The position numbers and the translations under genes were made by a program. This document shows, piece after piece, positions 1 to 6,465 of a stretch of DNA of 30,332 nt. The stretch spans positions 1 through 30,332 of the IMG/VR virus record IMGVR_UViG_3300020428_000054; one strand, written 5' to 3'. Each line of letters opens with the position of its first letter. The first letter of the stretch is position 1. The stretch comes from a virus. Below the pieces are notes generated by a model, which ran no database searches, was not told the DNA's origin, and saw only the letters and a program-made list of their open reading frames with translations.

Positions 1-2
1 TC

Positions 3-167
3 TTGGATGAAGTCTTAGAACAAGGTGGCCTACCTCCTGCAAAGATTAAACCCTCCTTTGAAGGATGTTATAATTACAAAAAACTTAAGAAAGAGGGTTT
101 AGTTGATGAAAAGTCAGAGGATGATGATCCAAAGACTGCTTATGACCAGATTCCCCATAGATATTGA
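3..167 (+). CDS. C-terminal fragment of an unknown phage protein
   Basis: The reading frame is open from the window edge to a TGA at 165-167, giving the last 54 residues. The other two forward frames stop within the first 20 bases. The fragment is hydrophilic, with a Lys-rich stretch followed by an acidic stretch (EKSEDDDPK). I see no known motif and do not recognise the family. It is followed after 23 bases by a small membrane-protein gene on the same strand. It could be the end of a conserved cyanophage hypothetical; nothing more can be said without the upstream sequence. Confidence 0.6.
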   Translation: MDEVLEQGGLPPAKIKPSFEGCYNYKKLKKEGLVDEKSEDDDPKTAYDQIPHRY

Positions 168-190
168 GGAATCTAACCTAAATATAGATT

Positions 191-529
191 ATGAGTCCAG
201 ACAGACATGACATACCCATTATAGGGGATTTCTATACCAAGGCAGAAGTAGATCAAATGATTGCTAATGCTTTAGAAGAAGCTCGTGCTATTGATGAGAA
301 ATCAATGGCTGACCATAACTTTAAGGCCACTATAATTAGTATGATTCTTGGATTTATCTGTCTTGCATTATTTGTGGACGGATTATTAAGGATTTTAGGC
401 ATCATTCCACCATTTATGGACTTAGATGTAAACGTCATTGACGATATTACAGAGTCGGTTAAGGAAGATCTGATGCCCATGATTCAGGATACAGCAATGA
501 AAGCACGGGGTTATATACCTAGAATCTAA
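191..529 (+). CDS. Small single-pass membrane protein, unknown function
   Basis: 112 residues from an ATG. The N-terminal half is soluble and helical, with a YTKAEVDQMI stretch resembling short coiled-coil motifs. One strong hydrophobic segment lies at about residues 47-72 (IISMILGFICLALFVDGLL), followed by an amphipathic, acidic C-terminus. This suggests a protein anchored in the host membrane. The stop codon overlaps the next ATG by one base (TAATG), so translation is probably coupled. It opens a run of four small membrane proteins up to base 1133. I do not recognise a named family; a holin-like or superinfection role is only speculation. Confidence 0.7.
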   Translation: MSPDRHDIPIIGDFYTKAEVDQMIANALEEARAIDEKSMADHNFKATIISMILGFICLALFVDGLLRILGIIPPFMDLDVNVIDDITESVKEDLMPMIQDTAMKARGYIPRI

Positions 530-774
530 TGAACGACTTCGCATTTTTGCTATATTTCGTGTTGTTCGCAGGAACAGCAGGAGCGACATTTGCATTTATG
601 TGGAAAGTTATGACTTCTACATTAGAAGCTGCAAACAAACAACCTCCACCAAGAAGAGATACCCTTCATCCAGAAATGAGGGATATCAAGAATGGAGAAC
701 AATTACTTGTCTTTAGACCCGAACCAGATGATGATGAGGATGATGAAGACGAGGTTTTTATTATACGCAAATAA
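529..774 (+). CDS. Small N-terminally anchored membrane protein with acidic tail
   Basis: 81 residues. An N-terminal hydrophobic helix (about residues 4-27) is followed by a Pro/Arg-rich linker (PPPRRD) and a very acidic stretch, PDDDEDDEDE, near the C-terminus. The layout, one membrane helix then an acidic soluble tail, resembles the 75-residue protein at 5178-5405, so the two may be distant relatives. The ATG overlaps the stop of the preceding membrane-protein gene by one base. Function unknown. Confidence 0.7.
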   Translation: MNDFAFLLYFVLFAGTAGATFAFMWKVMTSTLEAANKQPPPRRDTLHPEMRDIKNGEQLLVFRPEPDDDEDDEDEVFIIRK

Positions 775-777
775 ATC

Positions 778-852
778 ATGTGGTATATTATTTTTTGGAC
801 AACACTTACAATGTTCGTATTAGTTCAAACAGGAGTATTTAAAAAGAAATGA
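778..852 (+). CDS. Putative 24-residue membrane peptide
   Basis: A very short frame of 24 codons from ATG 778 to TGA 850-852. It encodes one hydrophobic helix rich in Trp, Phe and Thr and ends in Phe-Lys-Lys-Lys, which would give a positively charged tail on the cytoplasmic side. It fills the gap between two small membrane-protein genes. Its stop overlaps the next start as ATGA (849-852), the coupling pattern used throughout this region. That arrangement is the main reason to accept it; no family is recognised. Confidence 0.45.
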   Translation: MWYIIFWTTLTMFVLVQTGVFKKK

Positions 853-1133
853 TTTTTCTAATCTCGATAATGTCATTTGCAAATTTTGTATTCTATCCTC
901 TGGTGATAGGCGCAATTATTGCTGTGATAATAGAACAGATACTTAGAGCCAGAGGTGATGAGGATGTTCCCAAAGATGTGAAGAATGTCTTTGTTGCTAT
1001 GGGTATCCGAAAGTATTTGATTAGACAAGCATGGATATTTAATATCATATGGTTCATAGGATACTTTATCCTTATGTTTACAGTAGGTAGACAACAACCA
1101 GCAGCAATGCCCGATATGTTATGGCAAGGATAA
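849..1133 (+). CDS. Small two-helix membrane protein, unknown function
   Basis: 94 residues with two hydrophobic segments, about residues 1-29 and 60-80. A charged cytoplasmic-type loop between them contains RARGDEDVPKDVKN. The start overlaps the preceding 24-codon frame by four bases (ATGA). The topology, two helices with short ends, is compatible with small holin-like proteins, but there is no lysis gene beside it to support that. The neighbouring minus-strand frames look like shadows. Function not assigned. Confidence 0.68.
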   Translation: MIFLISIMSFANFVFYPLVIGAIIAVIIEQILRARGDEDVPKDVKNVFVAMGIRKYLIRQAWIFNIIWFIGYFILMFTVGRQQPAAMPDMLWQG

Positions 1134-1134
1134 A

Positions 1135-1434
1135 ATGAGTAAAATTGATACACAGGGAATGGGTGGCCCAGTTGATCCAAATTATGTCCCTGATGGTAAA
1201 CCACAAGAACACAAACCTGCTGAGGTTAGACCTCGTAGGTTATTTACCGAGACTTATGCTAAGGAGATGAAAATCCTTATTAATGAAGTATTAGACGAAC
1301 GAGAATATAAAAAGAGGATGGCAGGCCCGTATGACGTTGGCGGATATGAATTGCCTCCATCATACTTTGACACGGAACACTTTAAGTATCGTGTTGGAGA
1401 GGAAGAACCACCTTATCAAGATTGGAGTTTATGA
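1135..1434 (+). CDS. Hypothetical soluble cyanophage protein
   Basis: 99 residues, hydrophilic, with no membrane segment. The N-terminus is Gly/Pro-rich and extended. The middle (about residues 35-62, around TETYAKEMKILINEVLDE) is predicted helical, and the C-terminus is rich in Tyr, Glu and Pro. It starts one base after the previous stop. Its own stop is embedded in the start of the deformylase gene (ATGA at 1431-1434), so the two are probably co-translated. No family recognised. Confidence 0.65.
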   Translation: MSKIDTQGMGGPVDPNYVPDGKPQEHKPAEVRPRRLFTETYAKEMKILINEVLDEREYKKRMAGPYDVGGYELPPSYFDTEHFKYRVGEEEPPYQDWSL

Positions 1435-1889
1435 AGATTAAAAGAATAGGAGACAGATGTTTACGACTTACTTCTGAGGAAGTGGTATTCGAGAAGAATG
1501 AGATACATAAATTATTCACGGATATGTGTGAGGCCATGTATGAAGAAGATGGTATTGGTCTTGCAGCACCTCAGATAGGGATTAATAAGAGAGTTATAAT
1601 TGTAGATGAGACAACAGAAGAACATGGCAGATATACTCATTTAATGGTAAATCCCAAAATCACTTGGAAAAGTGAGGAAGAGGTATTATTTGATGAGGGA
1701 TGCCTAAGTGTACCAGATCAAAATGGAGAGGTGTCACGACCTAAAGAAATTAGGGTAACCTTCCAGAATAAGGATGGTAAATATAAGAAATGGAAACTTG
1801 ATGGATTGGCAGCGAGAGTTGTACAACATGAAGTGGATCATTTAGATGGTATACTATTTGTCGATTACCTAAAAGAGACCGATGTTTAA
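1431..1889 (+). CDS. def: Peptide deformylase (phage-encoded)
   Basis: 152 residues. Removes the N-formyl group from nascent proteins; in cyanophages the enzyme is known as an auxiliary gene thought to act on host photosystem proteins such as D1. All three family motifs are present: GIGLAAPQ at 41-48, EGCLS at 89-93 (metal ligand C91) and HEVDH at 133-137 (metal ligands H133 and H137, catalytic E134). It is shorter than bacterial enzymes (about 165-200) because the C-terminal extension is missing, as usual for phage forms. I chose ATG 1431, which overlaps the upstream stop as ATGA, over an in-frame TTG at 1422. It overlaps the next gene by 8 bases. Confidence 0.95.
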   Translation: MKIKRIGDRCLRLTSEEVVFEKNEIHKLFTDMCEAMYEEDGIGLAAPQIGINKRVIIVDETTEEHGRYTHLMVNPKITWKSEEEVLFDEGCLSVPDQNGEVSRPKEIRVTFQNKDGKYKKWKLDGLAARVVQHEVDHLDGILFVDYLKETDV

Positions 1890-2097
1890 CTTCAAAAAGA
1901 TCAAAGAAAAAAGAATGGAACGATATGAGAAGTATCGTGAGAAGTGGAGGGAAGAGATAAAATCCATTGTCAGAGAGGCTATGGATGAGTGGACAGCAGA
2001 CTGTGAATATTTGACTAAATCAACAGATAAGGAGGGACGTTATTACTGCTCTAAATCTGATTGTGAGGGAGTAAGGTTTAATGATAAGGAAGATTAA
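1882..2097 (+). CDS. Hypothetical charged small protein
   Basis: 71 residues. The N-terminal half is strongly basic and helical (FKKIKEKRMERYEKYREKW), probably an amphipathic or coiled-coil helix. The C-terminal part contains three cysteines (C42, C56, C61) in a hydrophilic context. Spacing does not match a standard zinc finger, though metal binding is possible. It overlaps def by 8 bases and the next small gene by 17 bases. Unknown function. Confidence 0.6.
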   Translation: MFNFKKIKEKRMERYEKYREKWREEIKSIVREAMDEWTADCEYLTKSTDKEGRYYCSKSDCEGVRFNDKED

Positions 2098-2233
2098 GGG
2101 CCTTATTATACGGGCTCTAAATAAATTGATTCCTGATCCTAAAAAACAGGAATTAAATAATACTGCATTTAAATGGAATAATGAATATTCTTTCCATCCC
2201 GCTGGACAAAAGGATGAAGATGCAGTAAAATGA
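2081..2233 (+). CDS. Putative 50-residue protein upstream of heme oxygenase
   Basis: A short frame from ATG 2081 to TGA 2231-2233. The N-terminus is basic and amphipathic (MIRKIKGLIIRALNKLIP), then a polar tail follows (PAGQKDEDAVK). Without it the interval 2098-2251 would be an unusually long gap for this region. It overlaps the previous gene by 17 bases and ends 18 bases before ho1. No family recognised; the amphipathic helix could bind membranes or nucleic acid. Confidence 0.5.
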   Translation: MIRKIKGLIIRALNKLIPDPKKQELNNTAFKWNNEYSFHPAGQKDEDAVK

Positions 2234-2251
2234 TCAGGTAACCTTAAAAAT

Positions 2252-2938
2252 ATGGATTTCTCAAAGCAAATCAAAGAAGGTACAAAGAAGTCTCATACTA
2301 TGGCTGAGAATACGGGATTCGTTAAGAATTTCCTTGCAGGCATGGTTAATGAGGAGAATTATAGGGGACTAATTGCTAATTTCTACTTTGTGTATAGAGC
2401 ACTTGAAGAAGAAGTTGCCAAGAAGAAAGATAACCCTGTACTTGGCCCTATAGCGTTCGATGAATTAAAACGATGCCCCTCCTTAGCAAAGGATTGTGAG
2501 TATTTCTATGGTTCTCAATGGAGAGATATTATCGCTCCAACAGACGGATGCCAAAATTACATTAATCGCATTAGGGAAGTTGACCCAGAACTATTAGTGG
2601 GACATCACTATACACGTTACCTTGGTGACTTGTCTGGTGGTCAGATACTCAAAAACATAGCAGAGAAGGCTCTTAATCTTCAGGATGGGGGTCTTGCTTT
2701 TTATGAATTTGACGAGATTCCAGATGGTAAGGAATTTAAGATTAAATACCGTGCCGCATTGGATAATCTACCCATTGATGAATCTCAGAAAGATGCAATT
2801 ATCGAAGAGGCAAATGTTGCCTTTAAGTTAAACATGCAGATGTTTGAAGAGATTGAAGGTAACAGTCTCAAGGGATTTATTAAACTCCTTTGGGGATTTG
2901 TTAAATCCAACATTAATAATTGGAGACGAGGTGAATGA
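2252..2938 (+). CDS. ho1: Heme oxygenase (biliverdin-producing)
   Basis: 228 residues, the usual length for cyanobacterial HO-1. It opens heme to biliverdin IX-alpha using reduced ferredoxin, the first step of phycobilin synthesis, and is a known cyanophage auxiliary gene. The proximal heme-ligand histidine is H15 in the conserved TKKSHTMAE stretch. The distal helix signature YLGDLSGGQIL is intact, with the glycines that make room for the heme, and GLAFYEF follows as in cyanobacterial enzymes. It starts 18 bases after a small gene and overlaps the next gene by four bases (ATGA). No bilin reductase gene (pebA, pebS, pcyA) is in the window, so its biliverdin must be used by a host enzyme or by a phage gene elsewhere. 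Confidence 0.96.
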   Translation: MDFSKQIKEGTKKSHTMAENTGFVKNFLAGMVNEENYRGLIANFYFVYRALEEEVAKKKDNPVLGPIAFDELKRCPSLAKDCEYFYGSQWRDIIAPTDGCQNYINRIREVDPELLVGHHYTRYLGDLSGGQILKNIAEKALNLQDGGLAFYEFDEIPDGKEFKIKYRAALDNLPIDESQKDAIIEEANVAFKLNMQMFEEIEGNSLKGFIKLLWGFVKSNINNWRRGE

Positions 2939-3225
2939 CTTGGTTTTTAATTGTCCTTAGTAACTTATTTTTATATGCTGCTCTAAGAATTCATTTGGTT
3001 AGGAAATTCCGAACCAGTTATTCCATTTATCTAAAGGATGGAGATGGTAAAAGACAAACTTTGACTGCTACTATTGCACATCTTCTAGAAGCAGATGAGA
3101 TACATGACAAAAAGATCATGTACCTTGCTCAGGAAATGGAAAAACAATGGATGAATATCGAACAGATTGCATTGGTTACAGGTGCAGAGAAATACTGCAC
3201 TGAAAAGCCGCAACAAACACCATGA
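2935..3225 (+). CDS. Hypothetical membrane-anchored protein
   Basis: 96 residues. A hydrophobic N-terminal segment (about residues 2-21, WFLIVLSNLFLYAALRI) is followed by a mostly soluble helical domain. It could be a signal anchor facing the cytoplasm. It is translationally coupled to ho1 (ATGA overlap) and to the next gene by another four-base overlap. No motif for bilin or iron metabolism is visible, so the link to ho1 is only positional. Confidence 0.62.
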   Translation: MTWFLIVLSNLFLYAALRIHLVRKFRTSYSIYLKDGDGKRQTLTATIAHLLEADEIHDKKIMYLAQEMEKQWMNIEQIALVTGAEKYCTEKPQQTP

Positions 3226-3449
3226 AAGATCAAGGATCTATAGATGTTGATGAGACTAAGATTGAGAAGTACAGGAGGGCATTAGACATCTTTATAGAGT
3301 CTGTGCAAAAACCTGATAATCAACTTAGATCTTGCGCTCATAACCAAAAGTGTTATAATGAGTTGATGGAAGTTAGAGAGACTGTATTAGTCTATCTACA
3401 GAAAGATTTGAGGATCAGGGGGTTCCATAATCAGGGCCCTATGTCGTGA
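3222..3449 (+). CDS. Hypothetical small soluble protein
   Basis: 75 residues, hydrophilic and mainly helical, with two cysteines (SCAHNQKCYN) in a CxxxxxC arrangement. It overlaps the preceding membrane-anchor gene by four bases and its own stop overlaps a GTG start (GTGA at 3446-3449). I do not recognise a family. The tight overlaps on both sides support it as a real gene. Confidence 0.55.
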   Translation: MKDQGSIDVDETKIEKYRRALDIFIESVQKPDNQLRSCAHNQKCYNELMEVRETVLVYLQKDLRIRGFHNQGPMS

Positions 3450-3610
3450 ACCTATTAGAAAAACAAATCTTAGTGGTGAGAAAGTTAAGAGAATCTATGC
3501 CTTTACAGGACAAAGCGTACTTTTACCTATCCCCTATGTTAAATACTAAGGTTCACAAGAAAACGGAGAAGTTACAGGGTGCAAGACGAGTTACAGAGAA
3601 AGGATCTTAG
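3446..3610 (+). CDS. Putative 54-residue protein with GTG start
   Basis: From GTG 3446 to TAG 3608-3610. The GTG shares four bases with the preceding stop, the same overlap geometry as its neighbours. The product is basic and helical (LLEKQILVVRKLRES near the N-terminus, KKTEKL near the end). It fills part of the otherwise empty interval before talC. There is no family match that I recognise, and the start codon is uncertain. Confidence 0.4.
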   Translation: MNLLEKQILVVRKLRESMPLQDKAYFYLSPMLNTKVHKKTEKLQGARRVTEKGS

Positions 3611-3737
3611 AAAGACAGCGAAAAGGTTAATTAAACAAGCAAAGAAGAATCCACAACTTTGGACGGATTCAGATGTGATGTATGCAAAAATGATCAAACG
3701 ACAAAACAAAAAACAAAAACATGAAGATCTTCCTTGA
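3579..3737 (+). CDS. Putative basic small protein overlapping talC
   Basis: 52 residues from GTG 3579 to TGA 3735-3737. A Shine-Dalgarno-like GGAG lies at 3565-3568, ten bases before the GTG. The product is very basic (KTAKRLIKQAKKNPQLW, then MIKRQNKKQK), and its KRLIKQAKKNP stretch resembles small conserved cyanomyovirus proteins as I remember them. It overlaps the previous short frame by 32 bases and talC by 17 bases. The alternative is that only the part from an internal ATG is translated. Confidence 0.5.
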   Translation: MQDELQRKDLRKTAKRLIKQAKKNPQLWTDSDVMYAKMIKRQNKKQKHEDLP

Positions 3738-4368
3738 TACCGCCGATTTTGACCTGATTAATGAAAGAGTTCAGACAGGTCTTATAGATGGCGTTACAAC
3801 AAATCCCACACTCATATTGAAGAGTGGTGGAGACCCAATAGAGACAATTAAAAAGATCTCTGGTGAGTTTCCTTATTTTGAATCTATATCTGCAGAGGTA
3901 GTTGCAGAGACTGCTCCTGAGATGATAGAACAGGCACAAGCATTTAAAGGACTGAATAATGTTACTATTAAAGTACCATTGACTCAAGAAGGTCTGAAAG
4001 CTTGTAAGATGTTAACATCAGATGGATTCACGGTTAATGTAACATTATGTTTCTCAGTCGCACAGGCAGTTCTTGCTGCAAAGGCTGATGCCACCTACAT
4101 TTCACCATTTGTAGGTAGAGTTGATGATAACTCTTTTGATGGAGTGGGATTAGTCAAGGATATTGCATCTCTATATAAAGAACACTTGTCAAGAACTCAA
4201 GTATTGGCTGCGTCTTTGAGGAATGTAGCTGATGTTGCCAAGTGTTTTTCTGTCGGAGCAGAGGTGGTAACTATGCCTCCTTCAATCTTTGACAAGATGT
4301 ATAACCATATTTTGACTGATAAGGGCTTAGAGTTATTCCAAAATGACTGGAATTCGATCAATGGATGA
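3721..4368 (+). CDS. talC: Transaldolase, TalC/fructose-6-phosphate aldolase type
   Basis: 215 residues, typical for the small TalC/FSA class. In cyanophages TalC acts in the pentose phosphate pathway and is thought to divert carbon toward NADPH and ribose for nucleotides during infection. Visible signatures: FLDTAD near the N-terminus (D6), GVTTNPTL at 24-31, and the Schiff-base lysine K84 in TIKVPLT. The C-terminal half has the expected barrel-strand motifs YISPFVGR and VLAASLRN. The start overlaps a small basic gene by 17 bases. A small conserved gene overlaps its stop. Confidence 0.95.
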   Translation: MKIFLDTADFDLINERVQTGLIDGVTTNPTLILKSGGDPIETIKKISGEFPYFESISAEVVAETAPEMIEQAQAFKGLNNVTIKVPLTQEGLKACKMLTSDGFTVNVTLCFSVAQAVLAAKADATYISPFVGRVDDNSFDGVGLVKDIASLYKEHLSRTQVLAASLRNVADVAKCFSVGAEVVTMPPSIFDKMYNHILTDKGLELFQNDWNSING

Positions 4369-4558
4369 TTGGAGATATAGTGAAGAACGTATGAAAATAC
4401 GTCAAGAATCTTTTTTAGCACTTAAACTTTACAATGATTTAGATCATGTCAGGTTCCTCTATGAATTTTGCCAAATCTGGGTATCGCAGGGTAAAAAAGA
4501 CACCAGAGGAATTGAAGAGCATTTTCTTAGATACTGCGAAAACGCTAAAAATCCGTGA
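4361..4558 (+). CDS. Hypothetical small helical protein
   Basis: 65 residues from ATG 4361, which overlaps the talC stop by 8 bases; an earlier in-frame ATG at 4343 would overlap talC more deeply and is less likely. The product is helical, rich in Tyr, Trp and charged residues (MDDWRYSEERMK, then YNDLDHVRFLYEF and EEHFLRYCE). Such small proteins are common in cyanomyoviruses, though I cannot name the family. Its last 113 bases overlap the next gene in another frame; see the findings. Confidence 0.55.
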   Translation: MDDWRYSEERMKIRQESFLALKLYNDLDHVRFLYEFCQIWVSQGKKDTRGIEEHFLRYCENAKNP

Positions 4559-4760
4559 AAATTCAATAGTAAGAGTTCCCGACGGCGGAGGTACATATAC
4601 CGAAGGTCGGGTTCTTTTTATAGGTGATGAAGATCAAAAAAGAAGTTTGGACAACAGAAGACATGAAGTTTATTTTACGGTTTGTTTTAATGAAGAATCC
4701 CTTTCTGCCCTCTTGGTGTTTAAACATCAATGGCCTTCAGTGGAAATAGTTAAGTATTAG
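4446..4760 (+). CDS. Hypothetical protein with beta-rich C-terminal half
   Basis: 104 residues from ATG 4446. The N-terminal 40 residues are basic. From about residue 41 the sequence looks like a small beta-barrel domain (SIVRVPDGGG, GRVLFIGDED, EVYFTVCFNEESL, WPSVEIVKY). Starts at ATG 4461 or TTG in the same frame are possible, since no strong ribosome site precedes 4446. Its first 113 bases overlap the 65-residue gene in the +1 frame. It ends four bases before the glutaredoxin gene. Confidence 0.55.
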   Translation: MSGSSMNFAKSGYRRVKKTPEELKSIFLDTAKTLKIRENSIVRVPDGGGTYTEGRVLFIGDEDQKRSLDNRRHEVYFTVCFNEESLSALLVFKHQWPSVEIVKY

Positions 4761-4764
4761 GATT

Positions 4765-4998
4765 ATGTTTATTATCTACGGAAAAGAGGATTGCCCTATG
4801 TGTTTCAAGATCAAAACTGTTCTTGAACTATTAGGAAAAGATTATGAGTATAAAGAACTTGATGTTGATTATACTACAGAAGAATTTGAGGAAAAGTTTC
4901 CAAACACTCTTGCCCTACCTCAAATCATTTTTAATGACAAACATCTAGGAGATGCTAATCAAACCTTAAAATATTTAAAAGAACATAGGGTGATTTGA
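4765..4998 (+). CDS. Glutaredoxin
   Basis: 77 residues, a compact glutaredoxin. It reduces disulfides or supplies electrons, classically to ribonucleotide reductase during phage DNA synthesis. The redox motif CPMC occupies C10-C13 after the first beta strand (MFIIYGKEDCPMC). The cis-proline loop is LALPQIIFND, and GDANQTLKYL matches the GSH-binding C-terminal helix region. The middle residues (PM) differ from the common CPYC, as often in phages. It lies four bases after the previous gene and one base before the next start. Confidence 0.9.
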   Translation: MFIIYGKEDCPMCFKIKTVLELLGKDYEYKELDVDYTTEEFEEKFPNTLALPQIIFNDKHLGDANQTLKYLKEHRVI

Positions 4999-4999
4999 T

Positions 5000-5161
5000 A
5001 TGTTACCTCCAGACATGGACATAAATAAGGGCGTTGAACTATTACTAAAGGGAGAACAAAAACCGAAACCATCACCTAAAAATCTACTCGATTTAAGATT
5101 TACTCTATTCGGTAAAGAATTTAGTCTATCATTCGACATTAAAGACAAAACCAGTAATTAA
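5000..5161 (+). CDS. Hypothetical 53-residue protein
   Basis: From ATG 5000 to TAA 5159-5161, starting one base after the glutaredoxin stop. The sequence has an N-terminal helix (INKGVELLLKGEQ), a Lys/Pro-rich linker (KPKPSPK) and a beta hairpin (LRFTLFGKEFSLSFDI). The composition looks like a real protein and it fills the gap exactly. Small proteins of this type are frequent in cyanomyoviruses; I cannot assign a function. Confidence 0.6.
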   Translation: MLPPDMDINKGVELLLKGEQKPKPSPKNLLDLRFTLFGKEFSLSFDIKDKTSN

Positions 5162-5177
5162 TCTTGGGAGAAAACCA

Positions 5178-5405
5178 ATGGAAGCTTCAATTCTTGTTGT
5201 AATGACCATGTTATGCGTGACATTTCTGTTTATTGGTGGTATAATTGGCTGGTTAGCCCAACAAAATAATTATCTCGGATTACAACAACAGGCAGTGTAC
5301 ACACACCCAGAGATGTTTGACGAGAATGGGAATATACTTCCCGATGAAATCGTAGCCGTGAGGTTTGAAAACAATGACGACAGCGAAGAAGACGACGAAG
5401 AGTAA
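5178..5405 (+). CDS. Conserved small membrane protein with acidic tail
   Basis: 75 residues. One N-terminal transmembrane helix (about 3-26, with GGIIGWLAQ) is followed by a soluble domain containing YTHPEMFDENG and ILPDEIVAVRFE and ending in an acidic run (DDSEEDDEE). I recall very similar proteins in many cyanomyoviruses, without a function. A ribosome site GGGAG lies at 5164-5168, about nine bases before the ATG. Its last 32 bases overlap the next gene. Confidence 0.75.
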   Translation: MEASILVVMTMLCVTFLFIGGIIGWLAQQNNYLGLQQQAVYTHPEMFDENGNILPDEIVAVRFENNDDSEEDDEE

Positions 5406-5961
5406 ATCTACGTCTACTAGGAAACCTAGGACTCGCAAAACTACAGCAACTAAAACCCCTGTGACTAAACCAAGGACGGTGACAGTTAAGAAAAAAGAAC
5501 TGCCACCTAATCCTTTGGTACATGAACTATTAGAAGCTGTTGATTCTGAAAGAGTTAAAGCGAAGAAAGTAAATCTACTCCGACAACATGGGGATGATTC
5601 TTTTAAAATGGTAATGATTTGGAACTTTGATCCAAGTGTAGTATCTGTATTACCTGAAGGTGGTGTTCCATACCAACCTGTAGATACAGCTGAACTTGCA
5701 GATAAGGACAAAGGAGTTCCATCCAGAACTACGATTCGTAACTGTGCAAATCAGTTCTATCGTTTTGTTAAAGGTGGTGATGACCAACTCAATAAGATAA
5801 AGAGAGAAACTATCTTTATTAATTTGTTAGAGACTCTTCCTCAAGCAGAGGCTGAGATTCTTATTCTTGCAAAGGATAAGGCTTTGGGAACCAAGTATGG
5901 TATTACTCAGGATCTAGTTACTGCAGCATGGCCAGAAATCACATGGGGGAACCGCAGTTGA
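5374..5961 (+). CDS. DUF6433-type protein with basic N-terminal tail
   Basis: 195 residues from ATG 5374, chosen over TTG 5365 because AGG at 5361-5363 sits ten bases before 5374 and is too close to 5365. The first ~45 residues are a Lys/Thr/Arg-rich tail (TTAKKTTKSKSTSTRKPRT), as in histone H1 or other DNA-binding tails. The rest matches the cyanophage DUF6433 pattern: KVNLLRQHGDDSFK, IWNFDPSVVSVLPEG, FYRFVKGGDD, ETLPQAEAEILILAKDKAL. Function unknown; the tail suggests nucleic-acid contact. It overlaps both neighbours. Confidence 0.75.
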   Translation: MTTAKKTTKSKSTSTRKPRTRKTTATKTPVTKPRTVTVKKKELPPNPLVHELLEAVDSERVKAKKVNLLRQHGDDSFKMVMIWNFDPSVVSVLPEGGVPYQPVDTAELADKDKGVPSRTTIRNCANQFYRFVKGGDDQLNKIKRETIFINLLETLPQAEAEILILAKDKALGTKYGITQDLVTAAWPEITWGNRS

Positions 5962-6269
5962 AAATCATTCATGAAGATTGCGATCCCAAACTAGCACAAA
6001 ACAAGAAACTTCCTTATACAGCATATCTCGTAGAGTATGTTAAGGAAGTGGAAACTGATGGTAAGAAGTCAGATAAAACTTGTTATGACATTACTTTATG
6101 TCAGAAACAGGTGGATATGTTTGATCATTACTATGATAAGTATAAGAAAGGTTTGAAGAAGTGGACGCAAACTGAAGGTCAAATGAACCCTAAACTCTGG
6201 AGAGATAGTATGCTCAAACCAGAACCAGAGAAGAAACCCAAAAAACCACAGAAGAAGAAAAATGGATGA
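5958..6269 (+). CDS. Conserved hypothetical protein with Lys/Pro-rich tail
   Basis: 103 residues from TTG 5958, which overlaps the preceding stop (TTGA) and has GGGGGA at 5945-5950 seven bases upstream. ATG 5943 and ATG 5928 are in frame but lie inside the previous gene and lack a ribosome site. The conserved-looking core includes IIHEDCDPKLAQNKKLPYTA and CYDITLCQKQVDMFDHYYDK. It ends in a basic tail (KPKKPQKKK). Possibly a small nucleic-acid-associated protein; no named family recognised. Confidence 0.65.
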   Translation: MKIIHEDCDPKLAQNKKLPYTAYLVEYVKEVETDGKKSDKTCYDITLCQKQVDMFDHYYDKYKKGLKKWTQTEGQMNPKLWRDSMLKPEPEKKPKKPQKKKNG

Positions 6270-6465
6270 AGTGAGACAGGAAAACCCTACTAGTACAGGT
6301 AAGGTTGAAATGAATGCTGAGGAGTATGCAAAACTCATCAAGAAGTATAAGAAGACGAAGAAGTATATGAAGTCTAATTTATTTGCTGTAAAAACTATGG
6401 ATGGCACAGAGAAATATGTGTCAAACTTACTGAAGGAAGCTGATGAAGCAACTGAAGGTTTATGA
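6262..6465 (+). CDS. Hypothetical small Lys-rich protein
   Basis: 67 residues from ATG 6262, overlapping the previous stop by 8 bases and the next start by 23 bases. The centre is a basic helix (AKLIKKYKKTKKYMKSNLF) and the C-terminus is acidic (LLKEADEATEGL). It looks like a conserved cyanophage small protein without known function. Confidence 0.55.
   Translation: MDEVRQENPTSTGKVEMNAEEYAKLIKKYKKTKKYMKSNLFAVKTMDGTEKYVSNLLKEADEATEGL

Noticed and set aside
178-184. CTAAATA late-promoter-like motif
   Set aside because: It ends only seven bases before the ATG at 191, so transcription would begin at or after the start codon. The 22-nt spacing of the credible motifs is absent.
2115-2122. CTAAATAA inside the short gene before ho1
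   Set aside because: It is far from the ho1 start (2252) and encodes ordinary residues of the small protein. In AT-rich DNA a chance match is likely.
5280-5711. Long minus-strand frame opposite the DUF6433-type gene
   Set aside because: Its Val/Phe-rich, low-complexity composition mirrors the Lys/Thr-rich codons of the real gene on the + strand; no ribosome site or neighbour supports it.
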